DNA from: an uncultured Mycoplasma sp.
GTDB taxonomy: Bacteria > Bacillota_I > Bacilli_A > Mycoplasmatales > Mycoplasmoidaceae
DNA length: 62,169 nt
Direction: 5' to 3'
NCBI GenBank assembly: GCA_949285105.1
Contig: CASDXH010000003.1
Location: forward strand, 1-62,169
The translations under genes were made by a program, and so were the position numbers. The notes under the pieces were generated by a model that was not told where the DNA came from, searched no databases, and saw only the letters and a list, made by a program, of their open reading frames with translations. Position 1 is the stretch's first letter. Each line of letters begins with the position of its first letter. Below, one piece after another: positions 10,791-20,271 of this stretch.

Positions 10791-11306
10791 CTATTTTTTA
10801 TTGTTTGGTATTAGAAATGATTCATATTGAACACCACTTGCTTTTTTAAGCGGGGATTGAACAATTGCTTTATCGCCCACAAGAGAAATAAATTTTTCAT
10901 ACACTTCAAAGATTTGATCAGTTTTAGTTCCAATTCTTCCATAAGCTAAAACTACAAATCTAATTCTATATCCGCTATCAAGTCATTTTTTAGCGTTTTC
11001 AACTCTAACATTTAAATCATGTGTACCAATTACTGGTTTAACTTTTATCTCTTTATTTTTTACTTGAACTTGATTCTTTTTAGATTCTTTATTTTTCTTT
11101 TTAGATTCATAAATGAACTTACCATAGTCTATTATTTTAGCTGTTGGTAAATCACCACTAGAAAATAAAACCAAATCCAAGTCTTTTTGTTTTGCAAGCT
11201 CTAAAGCTTCATCTTTTGACATAGTTCCAAGTTTGTTACCCTTGTCATCTATGACAAGTAAAGTTTTTTCTCTAATATCCTCATTCAAAACAAATTTGTT
11301 TTTCAT
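10791..11306 (-). CDS. infC: Translation initiation factor IF-3
   Basis: 171 aa. The N domain has LNEDIREKTLLVIDDKGNKL and DLDLVLFSSGDLPTAKIIDY. The linker is Lys-rich. The C domain has EIKVKPVIGTHDLNVRVENA and continues after a UGA-encoded Trp as LDSGYRIRFVV. It controls initiator tRNA and start-codon selection on the 30S subunit. I chose ATG 11306 because AAGGAA lies 6 bases upstream. An in-frame upstream extension to 11381 lacks homology. Confidence 0.95.
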
Positions 11307-11500
11307 ACGATTCCTTAAAATTTTAACTTGTATAAAGAAATAAACATACTTAATGTTGTACACAAAAAGTATGTTTAACAAAACAGAATTAATAATTGAT
11401 TTAATACTATGTAATTCTAAGCTTTTAACCTATTCTCTATAAACATTTAAGAATCAGGTGAGTTAACACTACTTTCTTTATACAAAATAATTATATCAAA
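11307..11500 (-). promoter_or_regulatory. Long structured leader of infC operon
   Basis: An extended -10 box, TG-A-TATAAT (TATAAT at 11490-11495), lies about 180 bases upstream of infC. Within the leader, AAACATACTT and AAGTATGTTT (11342-11376) form a 10-bp hairpin, 35-70 bases before the start codon. A leader of this kind in front of infC-rpmI-rplT is where L20 autoregulation acts in Bacillus. The same role here is inference. Confidence 0.45.
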
Positions 11501-11658
11501 AACCATGGCTATGTATCTATTTAATTTGTGTGTTAAATACTTATGTCATTTCTGAGTGATTTTGTTCAACTAAATGAAATTAACTAACATAAGTAAAAAT
11601 TAAAAGCACTGTACATTAACATCAATAATAAATTTAAAAATAATTTGTTTATGACTTA

Positions 11659-11664
11659 TATAAT
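11659..11664 (+). promoter_or_regulatory. -10 box of ppa
   Basis: TATAAT, 27 bases before the ppa ATG, followed by AAAGGA as ribosome site. No clear -35. Nothing else is evident between the infC promoter and this box. Confidence 0.5.
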
Positions 11665-11691
11665 ATTATTGTGCAATTGAAAGGATTATAT

Positions 11692-12237
11692 ATGAAATTA
11701 AATGTAACAATAGAAATTCCAAAAAACTCAAAAATTAAATATGAATACGATAGAAAAACAAATCAAATATCTGTAGATAGGATCTTATATGGTTCAAGCG
11801 CTTATCCTATGAACTATGGTTTCATTAAAGAAGCTTTAGATTGAGATGGTGATGAACTTGATGCATTAATAGTTAGCGATCAAGAATTCCTACCAGGTGT
11901 TATTGTGCCCGTAAGAGTTATTGGTGCAATGGAAATGATAGATGGTGGAGAAACTGATACAAAATTAATCACAGTTATAGATTGTGACCCAAGATATAAA
12001 CACATTAGTAAGTTAAGCGATCTTAATGAACACTTATTACTTGAAGTAAAAGATTTCTTTCAATGTTATAAAAACCTACAAAATAAAACAGTTGTTATTA
12101 AAGGTTTTAAAGACGAAAAATGAGCTCAAAAAGAATACCAAGAATGTGTTGAATTAATGAATAAGTATGGAAAAATGGATAAAGATGAATTTGTTTCAAA
12201 AATGAAAAAAGAGCATCCAGAAAAATATACAAAATAA
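11692..12237 (+). CDS. ppa: Inorganic pyrophosphatase (family I)
   Basis: Hydrolyses pyrophosphate in the cytoplasm, pulling biosynthetic reactions forward. 181 aa, family-typical. Motifs: [35 protein letters not shown] (metal-binding Asp cluster; first W is UGA), [11 protein letters not shown] and [12 protein letters not shown]. It is transcribed alone, divergent from infC, and followed by its own terminator. Confidence 0.96.
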
Positions 12238-12285
12238 TAAAATATTAGCACTTAATAAATTAACAATAGTTTTCAACTAATATTG

Positions 12286-12323
12286 CTAACAGATAAAGTT
12301 AATAACTATCTGTTAGTTTTTTA
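12286..12323 (+). terminator. Terminator of ppa
   Basis: CTAACAGATA ... TATCTGTTAG (10-bp perfect stem, 11-base loop) followed by T6. About 50 bases past the ppa stop. Confidence 0.85.
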
Positions 12324-12358
12324 TTTATATTTAAACTTAATTTATATAATTAATATAA

Positions 12359-13243
12359 ATGAAAAAACTAATTATTATTGTTGGATCAACAGCAAGTGGA
12401 AAAAGTTCTTTGGCACTTAAAATTGCCAAAGATTTTAATCTTTCAATTATTAATGCTGACGCATTCCAAGTTTACAAAGAACTAAATGCTGGAATAAACA
12501 AACCTACAATACAAGAATTAAAAGAAGTGAAACACTTCTTCATCAATTCAAAAAGTATATATGATGAATGACACTTAAAGAAATTTAAAGATGAAGTATA
12601 TGAGTTAATTGATAACTCAAAGGAAAATGTTTTTGTTGTATGTGGTGGTTCAAATTTATACATTGATTCAATTATAAAAAATTATCATCTAGTAGATGTT
12701 GATGAGACTTTACAATATATAAATTTTACAAATGAGCAGCTTTATGAAAGGTTAAAAAAATTAGATAGTGAAGAAGCAAATAAAATAAGTGTTAATAATC
12801 GTAAGAGATTAGAACAAGCACTAAGAATAATTGAGTCAAACAATAACCAAAAAAAATCAGAAATGGATAAAAACAACTTTGATCAAAAATATAAATATAT
12901 TTTAATAAGCACAAAAATCCCAAGAGAATCTCTATATCAAAAAATTAATTCCAGAGTTTTGGAAATGATTAATTTGGGTTGAAAACAAGAAGTAAAAAGT
13001 TTATTGGAAAAAGATCAAAACATTATGGAACTAAACTCTTTGAAAGCGATTGGTTATAAAGAGGTCTATGATTCAATAATTAATGACAAAGATATTGATA
13101 TAGAATCAATTCAAAAGAAAACTAGAAACTACGCCAAAAGACAAATAACATGAATCAAAAATAAGTTCCAAGTTAATATTGAATTTGATAATTCAAATTA
13201 TCAAGAAATAAAAAAATATGTGAAGGATTTTATAAATGAGTAA
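12359..13243 (+). CDS. miaA: tRNA dimethylallyltransferase
   Basis: Adds an isopentenyl group to A37 of tRNAs that read UNN codons. 294 aa. The P-loop is GSTASGKSS (9-17), followed by IINADAFQVYKELNAGINKPT (substrate region), VVCGGSNLYIDSI, and C-terminal LNSLKAIGYKEV and RNYAKRQITWIKN. A TATAAT box (12345-12350) ends 8 bases before the ATG and there is no Shine-Dalgarno, so the mRNA is probably leaderless. The stop overlaps the hemW start by 8 bases. Confidence 0.94.
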
Positions 13244-14288
13244 TACTGAGCACCTATACATCCATGTCCCCTTCTGTAAGCACATATGCACATATTGTGA
13301 CTTTGTTAGAAAAATACCTTCTTCCCAAGATGAAGTTAAAAACTATCTTAATAAAATAATTAGCGAAATAAACTCATTTAATAACAAGTGTAAAACTATT
13401 TATATTGGTGGAGGCACACCAAACTTTTTATCAAATGAAAATTTAAATTTGTTGTTATCTTCACTTCAAAAAAATTTAGATAAAGAAACAGAATTTACAA
13501 TCGAACTAAATCCAGAATTTGTAACAGAATCACAAGTGCAAATTCTCAAAAAAAATAATATTAACCGTGTTTCTCTTGGGGTACAAACCACAAATGAAAA
13601 TATTCTTAAACTTCTAAATAGGAAACATACAAATAAAATTGTTGAAGAATCAATTAAACTTCTTCACAAGCAAAACATAAATAATATTTCATGTGATTTT
13701 ATTTACAATTTACCATTACTTAAAATATCAGATATAAATAATTCAATTAAATTCCTTAAAGACAATAATATAAAACATGTTTCATTTTATGCTTTAGAAA
13801 TAAAAGATGGTTCAATAATGAATAAAAGAAATGAAACAATTGATGTAGATAATGAAGAAGATCAACTTGAATACATTGAAAAAGCCATGGTAGATAATGG
13901 ATTTAAAAGATATGAAGTTTCTAATTGATCAACAAATCAAAAGTATCATTCTAAGCACAACATTGCCTACTGAGATTTAAAAGAATGAAAAGCTATTGGA
14001 ATTGGAGCGTATGGTTTTGAAAATAATATTTACTATCACAATGATGGAGATTATTTAAATTACAAAAGAATAGATCAAAATTGAAAACAACAAGATACTT
14101 ATTTATACATAATGATGATGGGCCTTAGAAAAATAGAGGGGATAGATTTATCTATTGAAATAAATAATAAAGCATATGAACATTTTAAAGAAAAAATTAA
14201 TCATTCTCTAATCACAGTTAAAGACAATAAATTGAAAGCAAATAATGTTAATTTATTAAATGATATTCTTATAGACTTAATAGATTAA
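13236..14288 (+). CDS. hemW: HemW-like radical SAM protein
   Basis: 350 aa. The N-terminal YIHVPFCKHICTYCDF carries the radical SAM cluster cysteines C14, C18 and C21 (CxxxCxxC). It is followed by IYIGGGTPNFL, ELNPEF, RVSLGVQT and SCDFIYNLP, and a UGA-containing C-terminal half with HNIAYWDLKEW and AIGIGAYGF. HemW is a haem-binding chaperone once annotated as oxygen-independent coproporphyrinogen oxidase. No haem genes lie nearby, so its substrate here is unclear. It is co-transcribed with miaA. Confidence 0.9.
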
Positions 14289-14325
14289 AAAACCAAAAGC
14301 TAATAGCTTTTGGTAATTTTTATCT
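14286..14325. terminator. Bidirectional terminator between hemW and the small membrane gene
   Basis: ACCAAAAGCT - AAT - AGCTTTTGGT (14292-14314), with a T-rich tail on the plus side and a T6 run on the minus side, serving hemW (+) and the gene ending at 14352 (-). Confidence 0.85.
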
Positions 14326-14351
14326 GTCTTTTATTTATATCTTACAAATTA

Positions 14352-14612
14352 TTAAAGTATACCTAAGTTCATATTAGTTCTTGATGGATATTTCGATAAT
14401 CTTAAAAATCCATTATTTTTTGTGTAAGAACTATAGTTTTGTTTAGTTGATGAATCATCAGTAGATTTTGCACTAGCTACTTGATAAACTCCAATTGCAC
14501 CCTGTATTAAAGAAACAACCGCTTGGATTAATAGTGATACTATAATTCCAACAGCTCATCAGTTAAATCCAACTTTGATTTCATGTTTTTCATCTAGTGT
14601 TAATTTAGTCAT
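14352..14612 (-). CDS. Small single-pass membrane protein of unknown function
   Basis: 86 aa, seen only when two adjacent UGA codons are read as Trp-Trp. The sequence starts MTKLTLDEKHEIKVGFNWW, then one hydrophobic helix (AVGIIVSLLIQAVVSLIQGA), then a polar Ser/Asn/Lys tail. AAGGAG lies 6 bases before the ATG. A promoter with TTATTG (14665-14670), 17-base spacer and TATAAA (14642-14647) precedes it, and it has its own terminator, so it is likely real. No homology recognised. Size and layout would also suit a secreted or membrane-active peptide. Confidence 0.7.
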
Positions 14613-14697
14613 TATTTTCTCCTTGTAATAGTAATTTATTTTTTATATATTCTCTTTTACCTCCCAATAAGTTAATACCCGTGTGAAAGAGAAACTA

Positions 14698-14722
14698 TAA
14701 AAAAATCCAAAAAATTTGGAAT
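14698..14722 (-). terminator. Terminator of the pst-phoU operon
   Basis: On the minus strand TCCAAA - TTT - TTTGGA followed by T7, about 20 bases past the phoU stop. Confidence 0.8.
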
Positions 14723-14740
14723 TTTAGAAATTATTCACTA

Positions 14741-15388
14741 TTATCAAGAAATTAACATAAAGTTTTTAAATATTTCTAATAGGTGGTCTACAGTTCTTTC
14801 AAAACATTTAAATATTAAAGAAATATTAAAATACATATCAATTGATTCATCAGAATTCAAGTTATTTTTCTTAATCATACCCTTAACAAATTCTTTATAA
14901 AAAATTCTGTACTCTAAAGCATCTTTTTTTATTTCAGTTTCATATTCATTAACACTATCTGAACTCACAACATTAATTATTTTTTGAAAAAATAAATTAG
15001 ATTTTTTTAAAAGCAATGGAATAGAAGATCTCATGTTCAAAGATAAAGGATATTTATTAATTCACTTTGCAACATTATATGCATACTGAGAAATTCTCTC
15101 ATTATCCTTAATAGAATAAAGGATTGCAATTATAAATCTTAAGTGAGATGCCCTTGGTTGGTCTTTAGAAATAATTCATATAGAGTCATCTCTAATATCT
15201 CTTTTTAAATCATTAATTCTTGTTTTCAATTCCAAAAAGTCTTCAAGTTTTTCTTCATCTATTGGAATATTATTTACAAGACAGTCATATAGTTTTTCAT
15301 GCAGAGACTGTGTTTGTTTTAAAAGATCAATAAAGTTTTCTTTTAATTCAATTTCAGATTTTTCTAAGCTTAAAAAATTTATTGCCAT
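14741..15388 (-). CDS. phoU: PhoU-like phosphate uptake regulator
   Basis: 215 aa, all helical, as expected for the two three-helix bundles of PhoU. Early helices contain LLKQTQSLHEKLYDCLV and LELKTRINDLKRDIRDDSIW, with PRASHLRFIIAILYSIKDNERIS in the family's conserved region. It begins 2 bases after the pstB stop (TAA-tt-ATG). PhoU normally signals phosphate status to a sensor kinase; none is visible here, so it may act on the transporter alone. Confidence 0.9.
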
Positions 15389-15390
15389 AA

Positions 15391-16245
15391 TTATCCAATC
15401 CTTCCATTCACATAATCTTTTGTTTTTTGTTTTTTAGGGTTCATAAATATATTTTTAGTTTTACCAGATTCGATTATTTGTCCGTTGAAAAAGAAGACAG
15501 TTTCATCACTAATTCTTTGGGCTTGAGCCATTGAGTGAGTAACAATTACAATTGTATAGTTTTCTTTAAGTTCCATAATTAGTTCTTCAATCTTGCTTGT
15601 AGCAATTGGATCAAGCGCAGATGTAGGTTCATCCATTAATAAAACCTTGGGAGATAAAGCAATTGCTCTTGCAATACACAATCTTTGTTGTTGACCCCCA
15701 GATAAACCAGTTGCTAAATCATCTAAGTTATTTTTAACTTCTTCTCATAAAGCAGCTTGCTTTAATGACTTCTCAACAATTTCATCTAATAATTTTTTAT
15801 CCCTAATTCCTTGTGATCTTAATCCATATGCTATGTTGTTATAAATTGACATTGGGAATGGCGTTGGTTTTTGGAATACCATTCCAATGTTACTTCTTAA
15901 CTCAAGTACTGATGTTTTTTTTGAATATATGTTTTCTTTATTAAAGTAAATATCTCCACTATATGAAACATTATCAGTTAAATCGTTCATTCTATTTAGC
16001 ATTCTTAAGAAAGTTGACTTACCACAACCTGATGGTCCAATAAAAGAAGTAACTTTATTATGCTTTATATTTAAATTGATATCAAACAAAGCTTGCTTAG
16101 CTTTATTGTTGTATCAAAAGTTAAAGTTAACTACCTCAAAAGCATTTTCATCATTAAAGTCTTCTTTAGTATCACTTGTGATAATGTACTTATTATTTTT
16201 TCTTTTAAACAAACTTATAAATTTATTTGTCTTCTTTTGTTCCAT
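15391..16245 (-). CDS. pstB: Phosphate ABC transporter ATPase PstB
   Basis: 284 aa. Walker [10 protein letters not shown] (70-78), Q-loop [21 protein letters not shown], signature LSGGQQQR, Walker [14 protein letters not shown], and H-loop [10 protein letters not shown]. The PTPFPMSIY stretch is characteristic of PstB. An N-terminal extension of about 35 residues (Lys-rich, then Asp/Glu-rich) precedes the ABC domain. It lies 17 bases after the fused permease. Confidence 0.96.
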
Positions 16246-16262
16246 TTTTAAGTCTCTTTCTT

Positions 16263-18284
16263 TTATTTCTTTTTAATTTTATCTTTCATTCAAACATATA
16301 CAAATGTTATTTTATCATCAGCATATTTAATTATTTTTTTATAGTTTGGAACTATATAGTATCCAATAAATATCAAACCTAAAACTAAAAGTAAAGTTAC
16401 TAATGCTACTTCATACATAATGTTAGTACTGTTAACTAAATCAATGTTAAATAATTGTGCATAAATTCTTGTAGTTAATGTTTGTCCTGATCTATCAAGA
16501 GATATAGTAGATGAACTTGTAAGACCAGCTGTTAAATATAATGGGGCTGTTTCACTTAGAACTCTACCTATCGATAATATTGTTGTAGATACTATACCTG
16601 TAACAACACTTGGTAATATAATCTTAGTTATTAATTGTAATTTAGAAGTTCCTAATGCTAGCGCATTAGTTCTAATTTCTGTTGGTATTTGTACAAGAAT
16701 TTGTTGAATGCTTCTAGTAAAACTTGGAATAATTACAAGAACAATTGTTAAAGCCCCAGCAATTAAAGAATATCCTCTAGTGCCACCACTAGTTATTCCA
16801 AGCGTTTCAATAAAGAATATTAAACCAAACATACCAAACAATATTGATGGAGTTGATCCAAGACAATCCAAAAAGAAATTAACCGAAGCTTTGAATACTT
16901 TATTTTTACTATACTCTGTTAAATAAATTGCTGTTAGTAAAGCTATTGGTAAAGAAATAAATATAGAAACAATTATGATTAATAAAGTATTTAAAAAAGC
17001 TTGTCCTGTTGTATTTTTTGTATATTGCAAAACAGTTGATGATGGCAATCCTCAAGCATATAATCCGTTAGTAATAATATCTAGTATTAACCAAGCCAAA
17101 AATGCAAAACAAATTAATACTGAAACTATCTCTCACATTAATTTATACCAAGTATAAAGGTTAGCTAATTTATAAGATTCTGTTCTTTTTCTAGTGTATA
17201 AAATGATTTGCTCTGGAGTTTGAAGTTTTGTTTTTCTACGATATGAGAAACAAATATAATCAAATGCATTTGCTATTGAATTTGGAATAAGCATAAAGCT
17301 ATCAACCAAGAAATTAATAGTATTATCTATTCATTTAAATTTATGTTTTCTATTTTTTTTATTTTTAATTATGAATAAAACAATTAAGTTGAACATCATT
17401 ATGAAAATAAATAATATAAAACCAAACGAAAATAATAATGATCTTGTTGTTTCGTTAGCATTCTCACCAAACATATTTGTTGAGATAACAACTGATATAG
17501 TTTTTAAATCGCTAGTTAACACACCAATTAATCCACTACTTAAAACATCAGAATAGCGGCTCTCGTTTTGCAATATCATTGATAGCGCCATTGTTTCACC
17601 AATAGCTCTACCCATAGCAAGAATAACACCAACAATTATCCCATTTCTTGCAGCTTTTTTATAAACCTTATATATTGCTCTTGTTTTTGTATTCCCCATT
17701 GTAATTGGATTTGTTAATAAATTATCATCTACACTTTCAAGAGAGTTAATCGTCATAGCAATAATAGTAGGTAAAACCATGAATGATAACATAATTGAAG
17801 CATTGATAATAGAATAAGAACTTATTCCAAAAAACTTCATAATTTCACCAAGTGATATTGATGCAAATAAACCAAATATAACAGAAGGAATTCCTGCAAG
17901 CGTTTCGCTAATTATTCTAAATATTTTTCTATATTTCTTTTTGATTCTAAATTTAATAAAAACAGATGTTTTTATTCCAATTGGAACAGCAATTAATAAA
18001 GATATAATTGTGGTTAATAATGTTGAAGAAAAGGGCAGTCAGAAAGAAACACCTGTAGCTTTGCCATCTGAAATATTAAAGTTATTGGAAAACAATATGT
18101 TTTCAATTCCATAGTATTGGAATCCAACTATTGATTTGTAAAGAATAAAACCAATAATAGCGAATAAAACCAAACCCATTAGAAGAGAAACAACTAGAGT
18201 TGTTTTCTCGGTTATGAAGTCAAAAACAATTCTCTTCTTTTTTGCATCTTTATTCAACTGTTCTTTTTTTGAAAACATCCTCAT
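16263..18284 (-). CDS. pstCA: Fused phosphate ABC transporter permease PstC-PstA
   Basis: One open frame of 673 aa once UGA is read as Trp. Residues about 25-300 are a PstC domain, with the cytoplasmic loop ATTIAMTINSLESV-type segment (TIIAMTINSLESVDDNLLTN) and NGIIVGVILAMGRAIGETMAL. About 300-400 form a linker with one extra membrane helix. About 410-670 are a PstA domain with STPSILFGMFGL, FTRSIQQILVQIPTEIRTNALALGTSK and SIGRVLSETAPLYLTAG. Around ten hydrophobic segments. A single fused gene gives both halves of the channel in one chain; I recall a similar long permease in M. genitalium. The ATG shares a base with the pstS stop. Confidence 0.92.
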
Positions 18285-19477
18285 TATTTAGAAACCCCAT
18301 ATCATTCATTTTTAAAATCATTATACTGATATTTAATAATGTCTGAATTTTTAAAATCAAAAAATGTTTTTTGATCAACTTGACTTCACTCAGTTATAGA
18401 AGAAAAATCTTTTTTACTTATCATTTTTAATTTATCTTCATCACTTACAACAGCATACCCTGAATTTTTAATTAATTCTTTTGCACGATTATCTGTTAAG
18501 ATTCATCATAAAAAATCCTTTGTTGCTTGATTTGAATAAAGTGTAGATATCATTGTGTTCAAAGGAGATGATCATAAATAAGAACCATTAGAAACATTTT
18601 CTATAGAAGCATCAACTACTTTTTTAGTTAATTTTTTATCTTCTACTTCCATCTGAGCAACTTTAAAACCTTTACTATGAATTACACTTAAATTCTTTTC
18701 TACAAACCCTAGTGATAAATAAATAATCGAACCAACCTTATCATCTGAACTAACTCTATTTCAAGATTCAACATTTGATTCATTAGTATTAACAACATGA
18801 GATCCTAAATATTTACCAGTAGACAAAGCTCTTTTCACATCCTCTGGATTTAAACTATTTTGTTCACCCCATGTTTTTCATCCTTGATTAGTAGTCAAAG
18901 AAGATTGATCTAAAAATGAAGTGGCAGTTCCAGAAGCATTAGCACCTCCGGTTCTAGCATATGATGTCATAACTATATTTGGTTCACCATTTTTTAAAAG
19001 ATCTTGTAGTGTATACGTTTTAATTCCAGAAAACAAAGCATAAATATCATAAATATTAGTTTTATTTATTATTAGGTTTGAGTTAGAGTTTACAGGTTTA
19101 TATACTATAGCAAGTCCATCTCACGCTAAAGTAATGGTTTTAATTCCATTATCTCTTCAAGTATTTTTATCATATGAGTTATTAGCAATTGTTGCTTTTT
19201 GTACAGAACCATAAGTGTTTTTAGATGCATTTCCAAGATCTTTCTCTAAAGTTGCTGCAACCTTCATTCCTTCACTTGAACCACCAGCTTGAGTTGTAAC
19301 ATCGGCATTTTTATAATCATTACCCAGAGTAGTCATTAGTGGTTGCACAGCTGATGAACCAGCTATGTTAATTGACTCAGGAGCATTTCAAGCCTTTGCA
19401 AAACCAGCTATTACACCAATAGGGGCAATAGCTAAGAAAGAATATCCAGCTATCTTAACAATTCTTTTAAATTGCAT
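18284..19477 (-). CDS. pstS: Phosphate-binding protein, PstS-like
   Basis: 397 aa. The N-terminal MQFKRIVKIAGYSFLAIAPIG is a signal-anchor-like hydrophobic segment. The mature part opens INIAGSSAVQPLM and has TQAGGSSEGMK, a PstS phosphate-site pattern, and later SYARTGGANASGT, the family SGT region. There is no lipobox Cys, indeed no cysteine at all, so it would be held by the uncleaved helix or released, unlike most mycoplasma binding proteins. It is first of the pst operon, with a strong promoter at 19502-19530. Confidence 0.85.
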
Positions 19478-19501
19478 CTAATATCTCACTTTACTTATCT
19501 A

Positions 19502-19530
19502 AATATATGATACAAAAATATAATAAACAA
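19502..19530 (-). promoter_or_regulatory. Promoter of the pst operon
   Basis: Minus strand: TTGTTT (19530-19525), 17-base spacer, TATATT (19507-19502). The predicted start is about 18 bases before the pstS ATG. Confidence 0.65.
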
Positions 19531-19541
19531 AATAAAAAATA

Positions 19542-19580
19542 TTTTTAACTAAGTAAAAAATTTATTTACCTAATTAAAAA
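19542..19580. promoter_or_regulatory. Inverted repeat upstream of the pst promoter, candidate operator
   Basis: TTTTTAACTAAGTAAA (19542-19557) and TTTACCTAATTAAAAA (19565-19580) are inverted repeats with two mismatches. The repeat lies between the regulator gene (stop at 19594) and the -35 of pstS, where an activator would bind. It could instead be a weak terminator, but no T-run follows on the minus strand. Confidence 0.5.
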
Positions 19581-19593
19581 TATTTTTATAAAG

Positions 19594-20271
19594 TTATTTT
19601 GATTCAAGAATATAACCTTCTTTAAGAACTGTTTTTAAGTATTTGTTATTTAACTTCTTTTTTATTTGTGATATTGTGACTTCTACTATTTTTGACTTAT
19701 CGTCTTCATATCCTCATATTGCTTTTTGAAGTTCTACTTTAGAAACCGGAGTCCCATTAGCCTTCATCAAATGTCTTATAATCCTATATTCTTTCTTTGT
19801 AAAATCAACTTGTGTATTCTTTAAAAAAACGATGTTAGCATCTCTATCGACAACAAAGTCACCATATTTTACAATGTTGTTAAAATACTTAGAATTTAGT
19901 ACCTCGTACTTTTTAGACATTGATAGAATTTTAGCTTTAAGAATTTTAGGTTCAATTGGTGCAAGAATAAAATCATTTGATCCAGCTTTATAAATTTTTA
20001 ATATATTTTCAAGATTATATAAATGAGAATAAGCTATGATATCAATTAAAACAGATTTACTTCTCACCAATTGAATCATTGCTACAGCATCATTAAAATT
20101 ATCATCATCATATGACATGATAACAATGTCATATTTTAATACAGAAAGTTTTTCTTTTGCTGTATCAAAATCATTACAAGCATCTATTACAAAAAGTTCT
20201 GAATCAAGTTCTAGTTTTATAGCATCAAGAGTTTTGGAAACATCATAAATAAAAAGTATATTAGTTTTCAT
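19594..20271 (-). CDS. PhoB/OmpR-type transcription regulator with degenerate receiver domain
   Basis: 225 aa. Residues 1-120 fold-match a response-regulator receiver, but the key positions have changed. The acidic pair is Y9-D10, the phospho-acceptor position in DIVIMSYDDD is S53, and the conserved Lys is A104 (FILAPIEPK). The C-terminal 130-225 is a winged helix of the OmpR/PhoB type (DFTKKEYRIIRHLMKANGTPVSK, VEVTISQIKKKLNN, LKTVLKEGYIL). The start overlaps the end of metG by 11 bases. It stands directly upstream of the pst operon and no histidine kinase is in the window. Phosphate control without phosphorylation is a reasonable inference. Confidence 0.85.

Noticed and set aside
16290-17048. 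A separate pstA gene starting at a TTG
   Set aside because: The frame is continuous upstream into pstC with only UGA-Trp codons between.
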